Below, piece by piece: positions 53,006-62,071 of a stretch of 64,000 bases of DNA (the stretch's first letter is position 1; every line of letters begins with the position of its first letter). The translations under genes were made by a program, and so were the position numbers. Under the pieces are notes generated by a model, which did not search any database, was not told where the DNA came from, and saw only the letters and a program-made list of their open reading frames with translations. Location of the stretch: the NCBI GenBank assembly GCA_963845975.1, contig CAWJUD010000002.1:496001-560000 (forward strand), written 5' to 3'. Origin of the DNA: JBEKIK01 sp963845975 (lineage in GTDB: Bacteria; Planctomycetota; Planctomycetia; Pirellulales; Thermoguttaceae).

Positions 53006-54466
53006 ATGCACGTAGTACTGTGGGATACGCGTAAGTGCGATGTTTCCAAGGATTTTGCCGGAGGGTTCGGCGTGGGGTTATATCCCGGCCATGGGGGGTG
53101 GAGGGGATGGATCATCCGCCGTTTTTTCACCCGTGATCGGCGGCCGGTAAGTTTGCTTTTCGCTCATTTGGCGGCGATTTTCCGGCATTTGGGACATACG
53201 GTTGAATATGTCGAAGACCGGATGCCTGAGGGGGCCGATCTGATTGTTTTCTGCCCGTCGCTTGTCACATTGCCCCTGGAACGCAAGGCGATTGCCGAGG
53301 CGTGCTCGAAGTTTCCACACGCTCGGGTGTTTGTGGCCGGGTTGCCGGCCACGGTGATGCCGGAGGCGTTTAGCGATTTGGATGTGACGATTATTCGCGG
53401 CGAAGCGGAGCAATTGTATTGGAAGTTGGACGAGGTGCTGGGACGGCCCGCCGCCGCCGTGCATTTAGGGATTATCGAGGACTTGGATCGCCTGCCCTTG
53501 CCCGATTGGTCGCCGTTTAATCCGCGGACGTTTTGCATGGGCTACGATTTTTGGCTGTTTCCCACGGCCTTGATCCAAGCCAGCCGCGGGTGCACGTTCA
53601 AATGCGGATATTGCCCGTACATTTTGCCGGATAATTCGATCCGTTTCCGCGATCCCGAGGCCGTGGCCGATGAAATCCGCCACGGCATCAGGCGCTGGGG
53701 TTTTCGATCGTTCAAGTTCCGCGATCCGCTGTTTGGGCTAAGTTCGGCGCGTGCGCATCAATTGGCGGAATTGATCGGGCGCCTGCCGCGAAAGATCCAA
53801 TTCTCCATCGAAACGCGGATTGAATTGATGCCGGCCGATATGCTCCGCGCGTTAAAAGGCGCAGGGCTTACCGGCGTCACCATAGGCATCGAATCGCCCG
53901 ACGAAAGCCGGTTGCGGCACTATGGGCGAAGCGCGCCAAGCGAGGATCGGCAAAGGGAGTTTATCGAGGTCTGCCGCAAGTTGGGTATTCGCACGACGGG
54001 GGGATTTCTGATCGGCTTTCCCGATGACACGGAGCAGTCCATCCGGGAAGTGGCGCGCTATGCAAAGCGGTTAAATCCCACGTTTGCCAACTTTAACGTG
54101 ATTACTCCCTATCCGGGTACCGAATTTTTCGCCGAGAATCGGCACCGCATAGCCGAAGGCGACTACAGCCGATACTCTTCTTATAATCCGGTGTTTAAAT
54201 ATGATAACCTTACGCGCCGGGAATTGACGAGGCTCAACGGATGGTGCTTCAATCATTTTTACTTTCGCTGGGACTATTTGCGGGAAAATGGCCATTTGCT
54301 TTGGCCGGCGTTACAGAGATTTGGCTGGGGTAGAAGTTCGTTCTCGGCCGTAGGCGGCGATGCCGCCCACCCGGCCCTGCCCAGACCGGTTTCCGGCCTG
54401 GAAATGCTGAAACGCAAGGGACTTCGTGCAGACACCCCCCACCGGCCGCGCATAGTTTCCAGGTAA
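53006..54466 (+). CDS. B12-binding-type radical SAM protein (HpnJ/BchE-like)
   Basis: Residues about 30-140 look like a cobalamin-binding domain (LLFAHLAAIFRHLGHTVEYV, LIVFCPSLVTLPLERKAIAE). The radical SAM core has the cluster motif ASRGCTFKCGYCPYILP, then VTIGIESPDESRLRHYG and TGGFLIGFPDDTEQSIREV. The start is set at 53006; the upstream in-frame part is the MITE-like repeat. Relatives act on lipids and tetrapyrroles, including hopanoid side chains. Its partner is the upstream glycosyltransferase. Substrate unknown. Confidence 0.9.
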   Translation: MHVVLWDTRKCDVSKDFAGGFGVGLYPGHGGWRGWIIRRFFTRDRRPVSLLFAHLAAIFRHLGHTVEYVEDRMPEGADLIVFCPSLVTLPLERKAIAEACSKFPHARVFVAGLPATVMPEAFSDLDVTIIRGEAEQLYWKLDEVLGRPAAAVHLGIIEDLDRLPLPDWSPFNPRTFCMGYDFWLFPTALIQASRGCTFKCGYCPYILPDNSIRFRDPEAVADEIRHGIRRWGFRSFKFRDPLFGLSSARAHQLAELIGRLPRKIQFSIETRIELMPADMLRALKGAGLTGVTIGIESPDESRLRHYGRSAPSEDRQREFIEVCRKLGIRTTGGFLIGFPDDTEQSIREVARYAKRLNPTFANFNVITPYPGTEFFAENRHRIAEGDYSRYSSYNPVFKYDNLTRRELTRLNGWCFNHFYFRWDYLRENGHLLWPALQRFGWGRSSFSAVGGDAAHPALPRPVSGLEMLKRKGLRADTPHRPRIVSR

Positions 54467-54704
54467 TAAATAGTAGAAAAATCTCGACCCGAAATATATC
54501 TTTTATGGCAAATAGTACATTGGTATTATCAAAGACCCCCCAAGACTCGTTTATTTTTTACCCTTTTATTTGGAACGAATTATTAGGGACGAAACTCTTT
54601 TATATGGGTGGTAGTTTTTCGTAGGGAATTGTGTAATACTGGTAATATACTCTGACTCATATATAAATATTTTTGGGAAAGAATTTACGAACGGAGAATA
54701 GTCC

Positions 54705-57011
54705 ATGTCAAAAAAGCGGAAGCCTGATAATGGACTAGCCGATAACCCTCAGCTTAAGCCTCTAGGCAAGACATTTGGCAAAGGGAAAGGCTGGCAGAAA
54801 TATTTTCAGTCAAATGCCGTTAAGGCAAGTTTGGCGGGTGGGCTGGTATTGTTGCTTGTCTTGATAATCGGCTGGCAACTTCTCAGTGGCGGCAGCGGAA
54901 CAAAGCCGATAAGGGCCATGGCGTCATCCGATTCGGGTCGGGCGCAACCGGCTCCCTCGCCTCCGCCGTTGCCCCAGGTACCAACCGAGTCAGCACCTGC
55001 TCCGCCCGATCAGAAAGAAACATCCGCCGATCAGAACGGCCAAAATGGACAAGAGAGCAAGCAGGAGACATCTCCCGAAAGCCAACCGGAAGCAGTTCAG
55101 CCGGAACAGCCGCAACGTAGCGGGGGTGCATATAGAGCGATTCCGGGGAATATGCCTGGGGCCGAAAACTCATCCACCCAGCCAAAGTTGCCGGAAGACA
55201 TATCAAAGTGGGAAAAGGGCGACTTTATTCGCGCCCGGCAGGAAAACAATCCCAAACTGCTGGAAGCGGTGGCATACTTGGGTGAGAAGTTTCCCGGCAG
55301 CGTACCGGCGGCACAGGGATTGGCCGATTTGTTAAAGTCGCCCAAGCCGTCGCAGCCGGCTACTATGCCATACGGCCAAAACAGCATGCCGGGTCTGATC
55401 GAGGCGACTATCGAGGCTTTAGGCAAGAACGGCTCTCAGGCCGCCCGGCAAACGCTGAGTCAAATAATAAGCGGGAAGATTGCCACCGACGATGACAGAA
55501 CGGCGGTCGAAGCTGTGTTGAAGGCGCTGATTCAAACGCCTTCGGCCGAGAATGACGACATTTTAGCGAAAGTGATTATTTCCCCGGAAGAAATCCGGCC
55601 GGCTGCTCCGCAAGGGACGTGGCAGCCCGCCGATCTGCGATCACGCGCGTTGGATTTGGTCAGGCAAAACCCTTCGGAGAGTCTGAGCCTGAAATTAGCG
55701 GAAAATCTGCTGCAAAAAGGGCTGGAGCCAAACGATCCGGTGATGGATTTTCTGTTGCAGGACAACCCCGCATTCCTCAACGCCCAACTTCATCTGTATC
55801 AAAGCGAAGAACTTTCCCAGGATACCAAGACCAGATTGGAGCAGTATTTTTTGAATCGCAGTTCACAGGCGATCGGCCTGACGATGGGGATTCCCTCCGG
55901 AGTTGAAGCGACATCGTCTGCATCCGGGAACATGTGGGCAGGACCGCCGACAGCCAGAGACCCCAGGTCGATGCTTTCAGGCCCGGGTGCGCCGAACAGC
56001 ACCGCCATGCCGAGCGATGCCTCGAAAAGTAAACTTAGCGACTACGAACGCGGCGCAAATCTTGCCAAATTATTGTGGAGCGAACCACTGGCAGGGTTGA
56101 TGTCCGAGCATTTGGCCGATGTCCGCTCGCTGGATAAATCGGCTCAGGATATCGTGCTGGCCTCGACGTTGCCGCTGGATTCGATTCATGCGGCCATGTT
56201 CAAGATGCTTAAGAAACGAGTGGGCGACGGTCCGCAACCGCTGGAGTCCGCCGGATGGAGCGACAGAGTACTGAACGATCCGGGTTTGCTGGTAGTGATG
56301 AAACTTTTACCCCGATCAAAGACGATAAAGACGTCGCCAATATCGGGCGCCGTTACGGCGCCTGGTCCTACGCGGACCAGCCCGTATCCAACGCCGCGCA
56401 GACCGTCCAGGATCGATTCGGGCGGCGGGACTCAACCCGCCAAGTCCGAGGCGGCCCAGAAAAAAGAACAAATTGAAACGGAATGGTTGACTACGCTCTC
56501 GAAAATGGTGGACATTTGGTGCAACCGCTTGGAATCAGCCGGGCAAGCGCAAAAAAGGGCCGTGCGCAGGGGACAGAAGGTATTGGAACAGCCGCCCACT
56601 CGGCTCGACGAATTTGAAATTCCCCAGGATGCCAAGAACCTCAAAGACGTGAAAATCTTGGCCGCTTATCAACTCAACTGGCCTGACAAGGCCCCGGGCG
56701 ATATGGGCAAGGTCAAACTCGCCGGGTTGAAAATTCAATATTTCCGCATCCAATTAACGGGAATGCTCAAGAAGACAATGACCTCCTTCAAGCAACTGGC
56801 CAAGGGCGGCGACATTCACGATATGTCCAACGGCCAATGGCTGGAAATGATCAAAAACGGTTCGCAACCCAGTACCAAACGCTCTCTGGACATTCAGGTT
56901 ACCAGCGCCGATAAACAATCAGTGGATTTAACTCAAAAGGAAGAACCCACCGACCTCTTGGTGGATATCCTGGCCATCGAAATCACCGATCCGGGAACCG
57001 TTAAAGAGTGA
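54705..57011 (+). CDS. Large membrane-anchored protein with alpha-helical repeats, unknown function
   Basis: The 768-aa product has a cytoplasmic basic N-terminus, one transmembrane segment (SLAGGLVLLLVLIIGWQLL, about residues 45-63) and a Pro/Glu/Gln-rich linker, then a long helical region with HEAT-like repeats (AVAYLGEKFPGSVPAAQGLA, ATIEALGKNGSQAARQTLSQ). A second disordered region at about 540-575 precedes a helical C-terminus. CGGAGA precedes the ATG. It is likely periplasmic-facing; no enzymatic motif seen. Confidence 0.65.
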   Translation: MSKKRKPDNGLADNPQLKPLGKTFGKGKGWQKYFQSNAVKASLAGGLVLLLVLIIGWQLLSGGSGTKPIRAMASSDSGRAQPAPSPPPLPQVPTESAPAPPDQKETSADQNGQNGQESKQETSPESQPEAVQPEQPQRSGGAYRAIPGNMPGAENSSTQPKLPEDISKWEKGDFIRARQENNPKLLEAVAYLGEKFPGSVPAAQGLADLLKSPKPSQPATMPYGQNSMPGLIEATIEALGKNGSQAARQTLSQIISGKIATDDDRTAVEAVLKALIQTPSAENDDILAKVIISPEEIRPAAPQGTWQPADLRSRALDLVRQNPSESLSLKLAENLLQKGLEPNDPVMDFLLQDNPAFLNAQLHLYQSEELSQDTKTRLEQYFLNRSSQAIGLTMGIPSGVEATSSASGNMWAGPPTARDPRSMLSGPGAPNSTAMPSDASKSKLSDYERGANLAKLLWSEPLAGLMSEHLADVRSLDKSAQDIVLASTLPLDSIHAAMFKMLKKRVGDGPQPLESAGWSDRVLNDPGLLVVMKLLPRSKTIKTSPISGAVTAPGPTRTSPYPTPRRPSRIDSGGGTQPAKSEAAQKKEQIETEWLTTLSKMVDIWCNRLESAGQAQKRAVRRGQKVLEQPPTRLDEFEIPQDAKNLKDVKILAAYQLNWPDKAPGDMGKVKLAGLKIQYFRIQLTGMLKKTMTSFKQLAKGGDIHDMSNGQWLEMIKNGSQPSTKRSLDIQVTSADKQSVDLTQKEEPTDLLVDILAIEITDPGTVKE

Positions 57012-57202
57012 AGAGGGGGAGTGGGGAGCAAAGTCCTTTCCTCGCAACTTGGCCGCTTTTTGCAGGCATCCCGTGCACTAGTTTTTTCATAATGTAAAGC
57101 CGCGGCGGGCGCCAACGGGCACCGATGGGGGTGCCATGCGAAGCATGGTCGCGTTGGTCGGTCCCAGTTATAAAAAAACAGTAACCGTTCACGATATGCA
57201 AC

Positions 57203-57288
57203 GTAGTAGGCACACGCCGTGTGCCATTTGTGATGTTTTTAGTGCTGATGCACTTCAAGGCAGACGGCACACGGCGTGTGCCTTCTAC
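57203..57288. repeat. Inverted repeat pair with arm GGCACACGCCGTGTGCC
   Basis: Two 23-base arms (57203-57225, 57266-57288) match in reverse complement at 22 of 23 positions, each itself a palindrome, with AGTGC/GCACT hairpin between them. It lies in a 548-base spacer before lysS (57012-57559) that otherwise has a GACCATGC-type palindrome near 57131 and no gene. Confidence 0.75.
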
Positions 57289-57559
57289 ATTGACGCGGGA
57301 TCTCCGTGAACGATTACAAAAAACAAATGTCGTTGCACATTTTTTCCCCGGCCAATGGTCGCGGCTTTGCGCGTAATCATTTACCGTTCCATTTGATATG
57401 GCTTATTCAGGTATCGTCTCTAAAACCCTATCCTTATTCCATATCACTGTTCGCCCTCCCCTGTCTCCTATTATTTGCCATTGACCCTTTGACAGGTTCT
57501 ACTACAATGCCGCAACCTGTTATTTTGCGTTATTCTCTTTGTAATGTGACGGATAAGGC

Positions 57560-59143
57560 ATGTCCGAGCGACCGGATTTCAAAGCGAAAACCTCAGCAGA
57601 GGCCCTGGAGGTAGCTAGACGGGATAAACTGCGCAAAATAGCTGAACTGGGCATTGATCCTTGGGGCTCCAGATTTGATGGACATCAACCCATTGCCGAG
57701 ATCCGTAGGCGGGTGGATGAAATTATTGTTGAGCCGGCGCCGGAAATAGTAAAACCATCGGCGACGGAAGGGGACAGTCCCATTTTTGCCGACCATGCAA
57801 GCATGGTGCCCGAAAAAACGGAACAGTCCACAGAGCATGGTCCACACGTTCGAGCGGCAGGACGGATAATTTTGCGGCGTCCGTCGGGCGGATCCCACTG
57901 GCTGCAAATTCGCGATTGGACCGGCACCATCCAGGTGATGATCGGCAAGGCCCAGGTGGGCGAGCGGAATTGGAAACTTGCCCAGTGCTTCGATTTGGGC
58001 GACTTAATCGGCGTGGACGGTGAATTCCATCGCACCATGAAAGGCGAACTGACGATCTTTGCCGACGACCTGCATTTCTTGAGCAAGTCGATTGAAACGC
58101 CCCCGGAAAAATGGGCCGGACTCAGCGATCCCGAACTCCGCCATCGGATGCGCTACCTGGACTTGATTTACACCGACGGCGTGCGGGAGCGTTTTTTACG
58201 GCGGACAAAGATTGTGCAATCGATACGCAACACGTTGGCCGGGCAAGGATTCGTCGAAGTGGAGGGTCCCACGTTGCACGCCATTGCCGGCGGAGCGGCC
58301 GCCAGGCCTTTTGTCACGCATCATAACGCCCTGGACACCGATCTATTCCTGCGGATTGCCTTGGAACTGCATCTGAAGCGGCTTTTAGTGGGCGGAATCG
58401 AACGCGTGTACGAATTGGGCCGGGTATATCGCAACGAAGGCATAAGCCAAAGGCACAATCCCGAGTTCACCATGCTCGAGGTTTATCAGGCCTACGGCAA
58501 TTACGAAACCATGATGGCCCTGACCGAAGCCGTCATTGTGGATGCCATCCGCGCTTCGGGCCAGGATTTGAAACTGCCTTGGGGCGAACAAGCGATCGAC
58601 TTTACTCCGCCCTTCGCTCGAATAACCTACGACGAGCTTTTTGCCGAACACACGGGTGTTTCGCCCCACGACCAGGCGGCGGTCAGGGCGGTTGCCCAAC
58701 GGCTCGGCATGGCGACGGCGGGAAAACATCCCGATGTGATTAAGAGCATGGTCTTTGAGCAGGTTGTCGAGGATGCCCTGGCCGGACCGATTTTTGTGCT
58801 CGATTATCCGGCCAGCATCTGCCCGTTGACAAAACGCAAGCGCGACAACCCGGCCGTGGCCGAGCGTTTCGAACTGTTCATCCAAGGCATGGAAGTGGCC
58901 AACGCCTACACCGAACTGAACGATCCCGACTTGCAGGAAAAACTGCTTTCCAGCCAGCTTGAAGGCTTGCCGGAGGAGGAATCGATGGCCAAGATGGACC
59001 GCGATTTCATCCGGGCGTTGCGTCACGGGATGCCGCCCGCCGGCGGATTGGGGATCGGAGTGGACCGCCTGGTAATGTTGCTGACCAATTCGCAGAGCAT
59101 CCGCGAAGTGATATTGTTCCCGCTTTTGCGGCCGGAGGCGTAA
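57560..59143 (+). CDS. lysS: Lysyl-tRNA synthetase, class II, with repeat-derived insertion
   Basis: Charges tRNA-Lys. N-terminal RRDKLRKIAELGIDPWGSRF, OB-fold HWLQIRDWTGTIQVMIG, and class II motifs FVEVEGPTLHAIAGGAAARP, VYELGRVYRNEGISQRHNPE, and GGLGIGVDRLVMLLTNSQSI are all intact. The length of 527 aa exceeds the usual 490-510 because residues about 69-92 (EGDSPIFADHASMVPEK and flanks) are encoded by a GGGGACAG-type repeat inserted in frame. The insertion lies in the loop before the OB-fold, which likely tolerates it. Confidence 0.96.
   Translation: MSERPDFKAKTSAEALEVARRDKLRKIAELGIDPWGSRFDGHQPIAEIRRRVDEIIVEPAPEIVKPSATEGDSPIFADHASMVPEKTEQSTEHGPHVRAAGRIILRRPSGGSHWLQIRDWTGTIQVMIGKAQVGERNWKLAQCFDLGDLIGVDGEFHRTMKGELTIFADDLHFLSKSIETPPEKWAGLSDPELRHRMRYLDLIYTDGVRERFLRRTKIVQSIRNTLAGQGFVEVEGPTLHAIAGGAAARPFVTHHNALDTDLFLRIALELHLKRLLVGGIERVYELGRVYRNEGISQRHNPEFTMLEVYQAYGNYETMMALTEAVIVDAIRASGQDLKLPWGEQAIDFTPPFARITYDELFAEHTGVSPHDQAAVRAVAQRLGMATAGKHPDVIKSMVFEQVVEDALAGPIFVLDYPASICPLTKRKRDNPAVAERFELFIQGMEVANAYTELNDPDLQEKLLSSQLEGLPEEESMAKMDRDFIRALRHGMPPAGGLGIGVDRLVMLLTNSQSIREVILFPLLRPEA
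57768..57831. repeat. GGGGACAG-family repeat inserted inside lysS
   Basis: AAGGGGACAGTCCCATTTTT at the left, a GACCATGC/GCATGGTGC hairpin in the middle, and CGAAAAAACGGAACAGTCC at the right, forming an imperfect inverted repeat related to the element at 36198-36326. It is translated as part of lysS. Confidence 0.75.
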
Positions 59144-59158
59144 AGAGATGCGCGCTCC

Positions 59159-59191
59159 CCGACCATGCACCGCATGGTGCCCGGTCGCGGC
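59159..59191. repeat. Palindrome GACCATGC/GCATGGTGC
   Basis: The same hairpin word as inside the elements at 36255, 52964 and 57791, here free-standing after lysS and followed by CCGGTCGCGGCTAAA. Confidence 0.7.
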
Positions 59192-59210
59192 TAAACGTAT
59201 AAAAATCATT

Positions 59211-59231
59211 CCCTGAACCCTGAACCCTTTA
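59211..59231. repeat. Heptamer array, CCCTGAA type
   Basis: Two perfect 7-bp units and one degenerate unit end at the ATG of the ABC permease. Confidence 0.7.
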
Positions 59232-60949
59232 TGTACAAATTGCTTATTTGTTGGCGATATCTGTGCACGCGGTACATCGCGCTGGTGTCGATCGTGAGCG
59301 TGATATTGGGCGTATGGGCCATGATCGTGGTCAACAGCGTGATGGAGGGATTTACCTCCGAGATGCAGAATCGCATACACGGAATTCTTTCCGACGTGGT
59401 TCTGGAATCGCGGAGTTTAAACGGCATGCGCGACGCCCAGTGGCACATGGACGAGATTCGCCGCATAGCGGGCGATTCGATCGAGGCCATGACGCCCATG
59501 GTGATGGTGCCGGCCTTGCTCAACTTCAAGGATATTTATGTCGGGCAATCCATAACACAGCCCGTGCAATTGATAGGCATAGACGAAAGCAGCAAAAGCG
59601 CCGTGAGCGATTTCAGCAAGTATCTGCAACACGCAGCCAACCGAAATAAACCGAGTTTCGATCTTCGCGACGGCAAGTATGACGTCCGCGATCACCAGGT
59701 GGGGCCGGGCGCGCCGGAGCGCCCGCAAATGGCCGGCGCCGGTTGGAAACATCGCCGTGAAATGGCGCGGATAAAAGCCTTTCAGGAAGAAATGTACCAA
59801 AAAGAAAAGCAGGAGGCTTCCGGCGCCGGGAATCCGCCTGGCGCAAATAGTTCTAAAGGCGTATCTGCAACTGCCTATGAGGAAAACGTCAACGGCAATA
59901 ACAACAAAAACATCGCCGGAGTTGAGCCCAGTTCGTTGCCCATGCCCGCGCCGAATGCACCCAAGACCGATCCCTTCGCCTACCGCGGCGTATCGCCGAA
60001 TTCTCCGCCCTTGCCGGGCGATCCTTTATCCGGCCAGGGCAAGGCTCAGGAGTTCGACATGGCCACACAGCAGCACACGGGCATAGTGCTGGGCATTGCC
60101 ATGGCCAGCAGGCGGATCTTAAAAGACAAACAAAATCCCAGCGCGGGTTTCGAGGATCGTTTTCTTCTCCTGCCGGGCGATGACGTGGCGCTCACTACAC
60201 TCACGGTAGGCCAACCGCCGAAGTTTACATACGACAACTTCACGGTCGTCGATTTCTACGAAAGCAAGATGAGCGAATACGATTCGAGTTTCGCCTTTGT
60301 GCCCATCCGCAAATTGCAGGAATTGCGGGGGATGATCGATCCAAGTTCAGGCCAGGGAATGGTCAACTCGATCCAGATCAAACTCAAACCCGGCGCCGAC
60401 GGCGAGGCAGTCCGCGACAAATTGGCGGCCCAGTTTCCCTGGGAACAGTACGTTGTGGAAACCTGGCGTGATAAGCAGCTACCCCTTCTGGCCGCCGTTT
60501 GGACGGAAACGGCCATCCTCAACGTGCTGTTGTTTCTGATCATCACCGTGGCGGGCTTCGGCATCCTGGCCATTTTTTACATGATCGTGGTGGAAAAGAC
60601 CCGCGACATCGGCATCCTCAAGTCGCTGGGCGCGTCGGGCCGGGGAGTGATGGGAATATTTTTGTCCTACGGGCTGCTTTTGGGAATGATCGGTTCGGGC
60701 GTGGGCTTGTTGATCGGATTGCTTACCATCCGTTATATCAACGAGATTGCCGACCTGCTGGGCAGGATCACCGGCAGACCGGTATTCGATCCCACGATCT
60801 ATTATTTTTATAAAATACCCACGATCATCGTTCCGCAGACTGTGGCATGCATCGTTATCGGGGCAGTGGTCATAGCCGTGGCGGCCAGCATATTGCCGGC
60901 ACGCCGCGCAGCCCGATTGCATCCAGTGGAGGCCTTGCGACATGAGTAG
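59231..60949 (+). CDS. ABC transporter permease, LolC/LolE-MacB type, with long insert
   Basis: Lipoprotein-release permeases extract lipoproteins from the inner membrane. It has a first membrane helix (YIALVSIVSVILGVWAMIVV), a large periplasmic domain, and three C-terminal helices of the FtsX domain (LNVLLFLIITVAGFGILAIF, MGIFLSYGLLLGMIGSGVGL, ACIVIGAVVIAVAASILPA, then RAARLHPVEALRHE). Residues about 140-275 are a Pro/Gly/Asn-rich disordered insert not found in typical LolC or LolE. It overlaps the ATPase gene by eight bases. At 572 aa it is longer than the usual 400. Confidence 0.88.
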   Translation: MYKLLICWRYLCTRYIALVSIVSVILGVWAMIVVNSVMEGFTSEMQNRIHGILSDVVLESRSLNGMRDAQWHMDEIRRIAGDSIEAMTPMVMVPALLNFKDIYVGQSITQPVQLIGIDESSKSAVSDFSKYLQHAANRNKPSFDLRDGKYDVRDHQVGPGAPERPQMAGAGWKHRREMARIKAFQEEMYQKEKQEASGAGNPPGANSSKGVSATAYEENVNGNNNKNIAGVEPSSLPMPAPNAPKTDPFAYRGVSPNSPPLPGDPLSGQGKAQEFDMATQQHTGIVLGIAMASRRILKDKQNPSAGFEDRFLLLPGDDVALTTLTVGQPPKFTYDNFTVVDFYESKMSEYDSSFAFVPIRKLQELRGMIDPSSGQGMVNSIQIKLKPGADGEAVRDKLAAQFPWEQYVVETWRDKQLPLLAAVWTETAILNVLLFLIITVAGFGILAIFYMIVVEKTRDIGILKSLGASGRGVMGIFLSYGLLLGMIGSGVGLLIGLLTIRYINEIADLLGRITGRPVFDPTIYYFYKIPTIIVPQTVACIVIGAVVIAVAASILPARRAARLHPVEALRHE

Positions 60950-61849
60950 CGAACTCGAACAAATCCTGCGATCCGACGGTAAGGTGCGTGATACGCACCA
61001 TTCGCCTTCGGAGCCCAAGCCAACGCCCGAGGTTATTTTGATCAAAGATCACCCCCATCTGATTCTCGGACCGCATCATCCCATGACTCAACTTCAACAG
61101 CCCGACGCAAGTCTTGACGCGCCTGCACTGGTCACACCGAGAAAACGAATTGCGGACGGGCATCTAAAGGCCGTGGGGCTTTACAAGAGTTACCGCAAGG
61201 GCCCGGCCGAAGTGCCCGTGCTTACGGATTTGGATATTGAAATCCGCCGCGGGGAGTTTATCTCGATAGTCGGGCAGAGCGGATCAGGCAAAAGCACCTT
61301 GTTACACCTGCTGGGCACGCTCGACGCCCCGGACCAGGGCGAAATCCACTTCGACGGCCGGCGGATCGACAACCTGCCCGTCCCCCAGCGCGATGCCCTG
61401 CGGAACAAGCGCTTTGGCATGATTTTCCAGTTCTACCACCTCCTGCCTGAACTTTCCACGCTGGAAAACGTGCTTTCACCCCTGATGATTGCCGATGGGA
61501 CCTGGAAATACTTTATAAATCGGAAAAAACACCGGGCCACTGCCATGGGGCTCTTGGAAACAGTGGGGCTTAGCCATCGGCTGAACCATAAACCACAGGA
61601 ACTATCGGGGGGGAGATGCAGCGGGCCGCTATTGCCCGGGCATTGGTCGCCCAACCCGAACTACTCCTGGCCGACGAACCCACCGGAAACCTGGATCAGG
61701 CCACCGGCCAGGAAATCTTAAAAATCCTGCGAACCTTGAACCAAGAGCATCGGCTCACTATAGTGATGGTAACCCACGATCAGACCCTGGCCGCTCAGGC
61801 CGACCGTATTGTCCGCCTGGCCAGGGGAAGGATCGAAAATGAGGGATGA
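60942..61849 (+). CDS. ABC transporter ATP-binding protein, LolD-like, frameshifted
   Basis: Partner of the permease. Walker A is IVGQSGSGKSTLLHLLGTL; the Q-loop is GMIFQFYHLLPELSTLENVL; the signature LSGGE is split by the frameshift, followed by MQRAAIARALVAQP, Walker B LLLADEPTGNLD and the H-loop MVTHDQTLAAQADRIV. The G run at 61607-61613 has seven Gs; eight restore LSGGEMQRAAIARAL. The first 65 residues are a non-conserved extension. As one gene it encodes about 302 aa. The stop codon lies in a heptamer array. Confidence 0.92.
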
Positions 61850-61869
61850 AGTATGAGGGATGAAAGATA
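61842..61869. repeat. Heptamer array, AGGGATG type
   Basis: AGGGATG, AAGTATG, AGGGATG, AAAGATA across the ATPase stop codon; a degenerate GCGGTTTC palindrome variant follows at about 61881-61898. Confidence 0.75.
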
Positions 61870-61942
61870 AATAACCAAAGAAATCTCTGGCGGTTTCGCG
61901 TTATTTCCGATTTCCCATCGCGGCATAAAGTCGCAACTCAAA

Positions 61943-61969
61943 CCCCCGGTGTATTCACCGGGGGCTAAA
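61943..61969. repeat. GGCTAAA-family palindrome, arm CCCCCGGTG
   Basis: 9-bp arms with a 4-base loop followed by CTAAATG; mirror orientation of the copy at 36824. Confidence 0.75.
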
Positions 61970-62029
61970 TGAATGGTGTACAAATTACCGTATTGATGGT
62001 GCCTAAACCCACATACAATACCCCCTTCA

Positions 62030-62050
62030 TTAACCACTGACCACTAACCA
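62030..62050. repeat. Heptamer array, 3 units of CTAACCA type
   Basis: Three 7-bp units 21 bases before the aminotransferase start. Confidence 0.75.
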
Positions 62051-62071
62051 ATATCCGCTTTCCTACCCGCC

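Noticed and set aside
57306..57614. A 102-codon ORF before lysS
   Set aside because: No start signal or domain; overlaps the lysS start in another frame.
58385..59380. A 331-codon minus-strand ORF
   Set aside because: Antisense to lysS, low-complexity His-rich translation; shadow frame.
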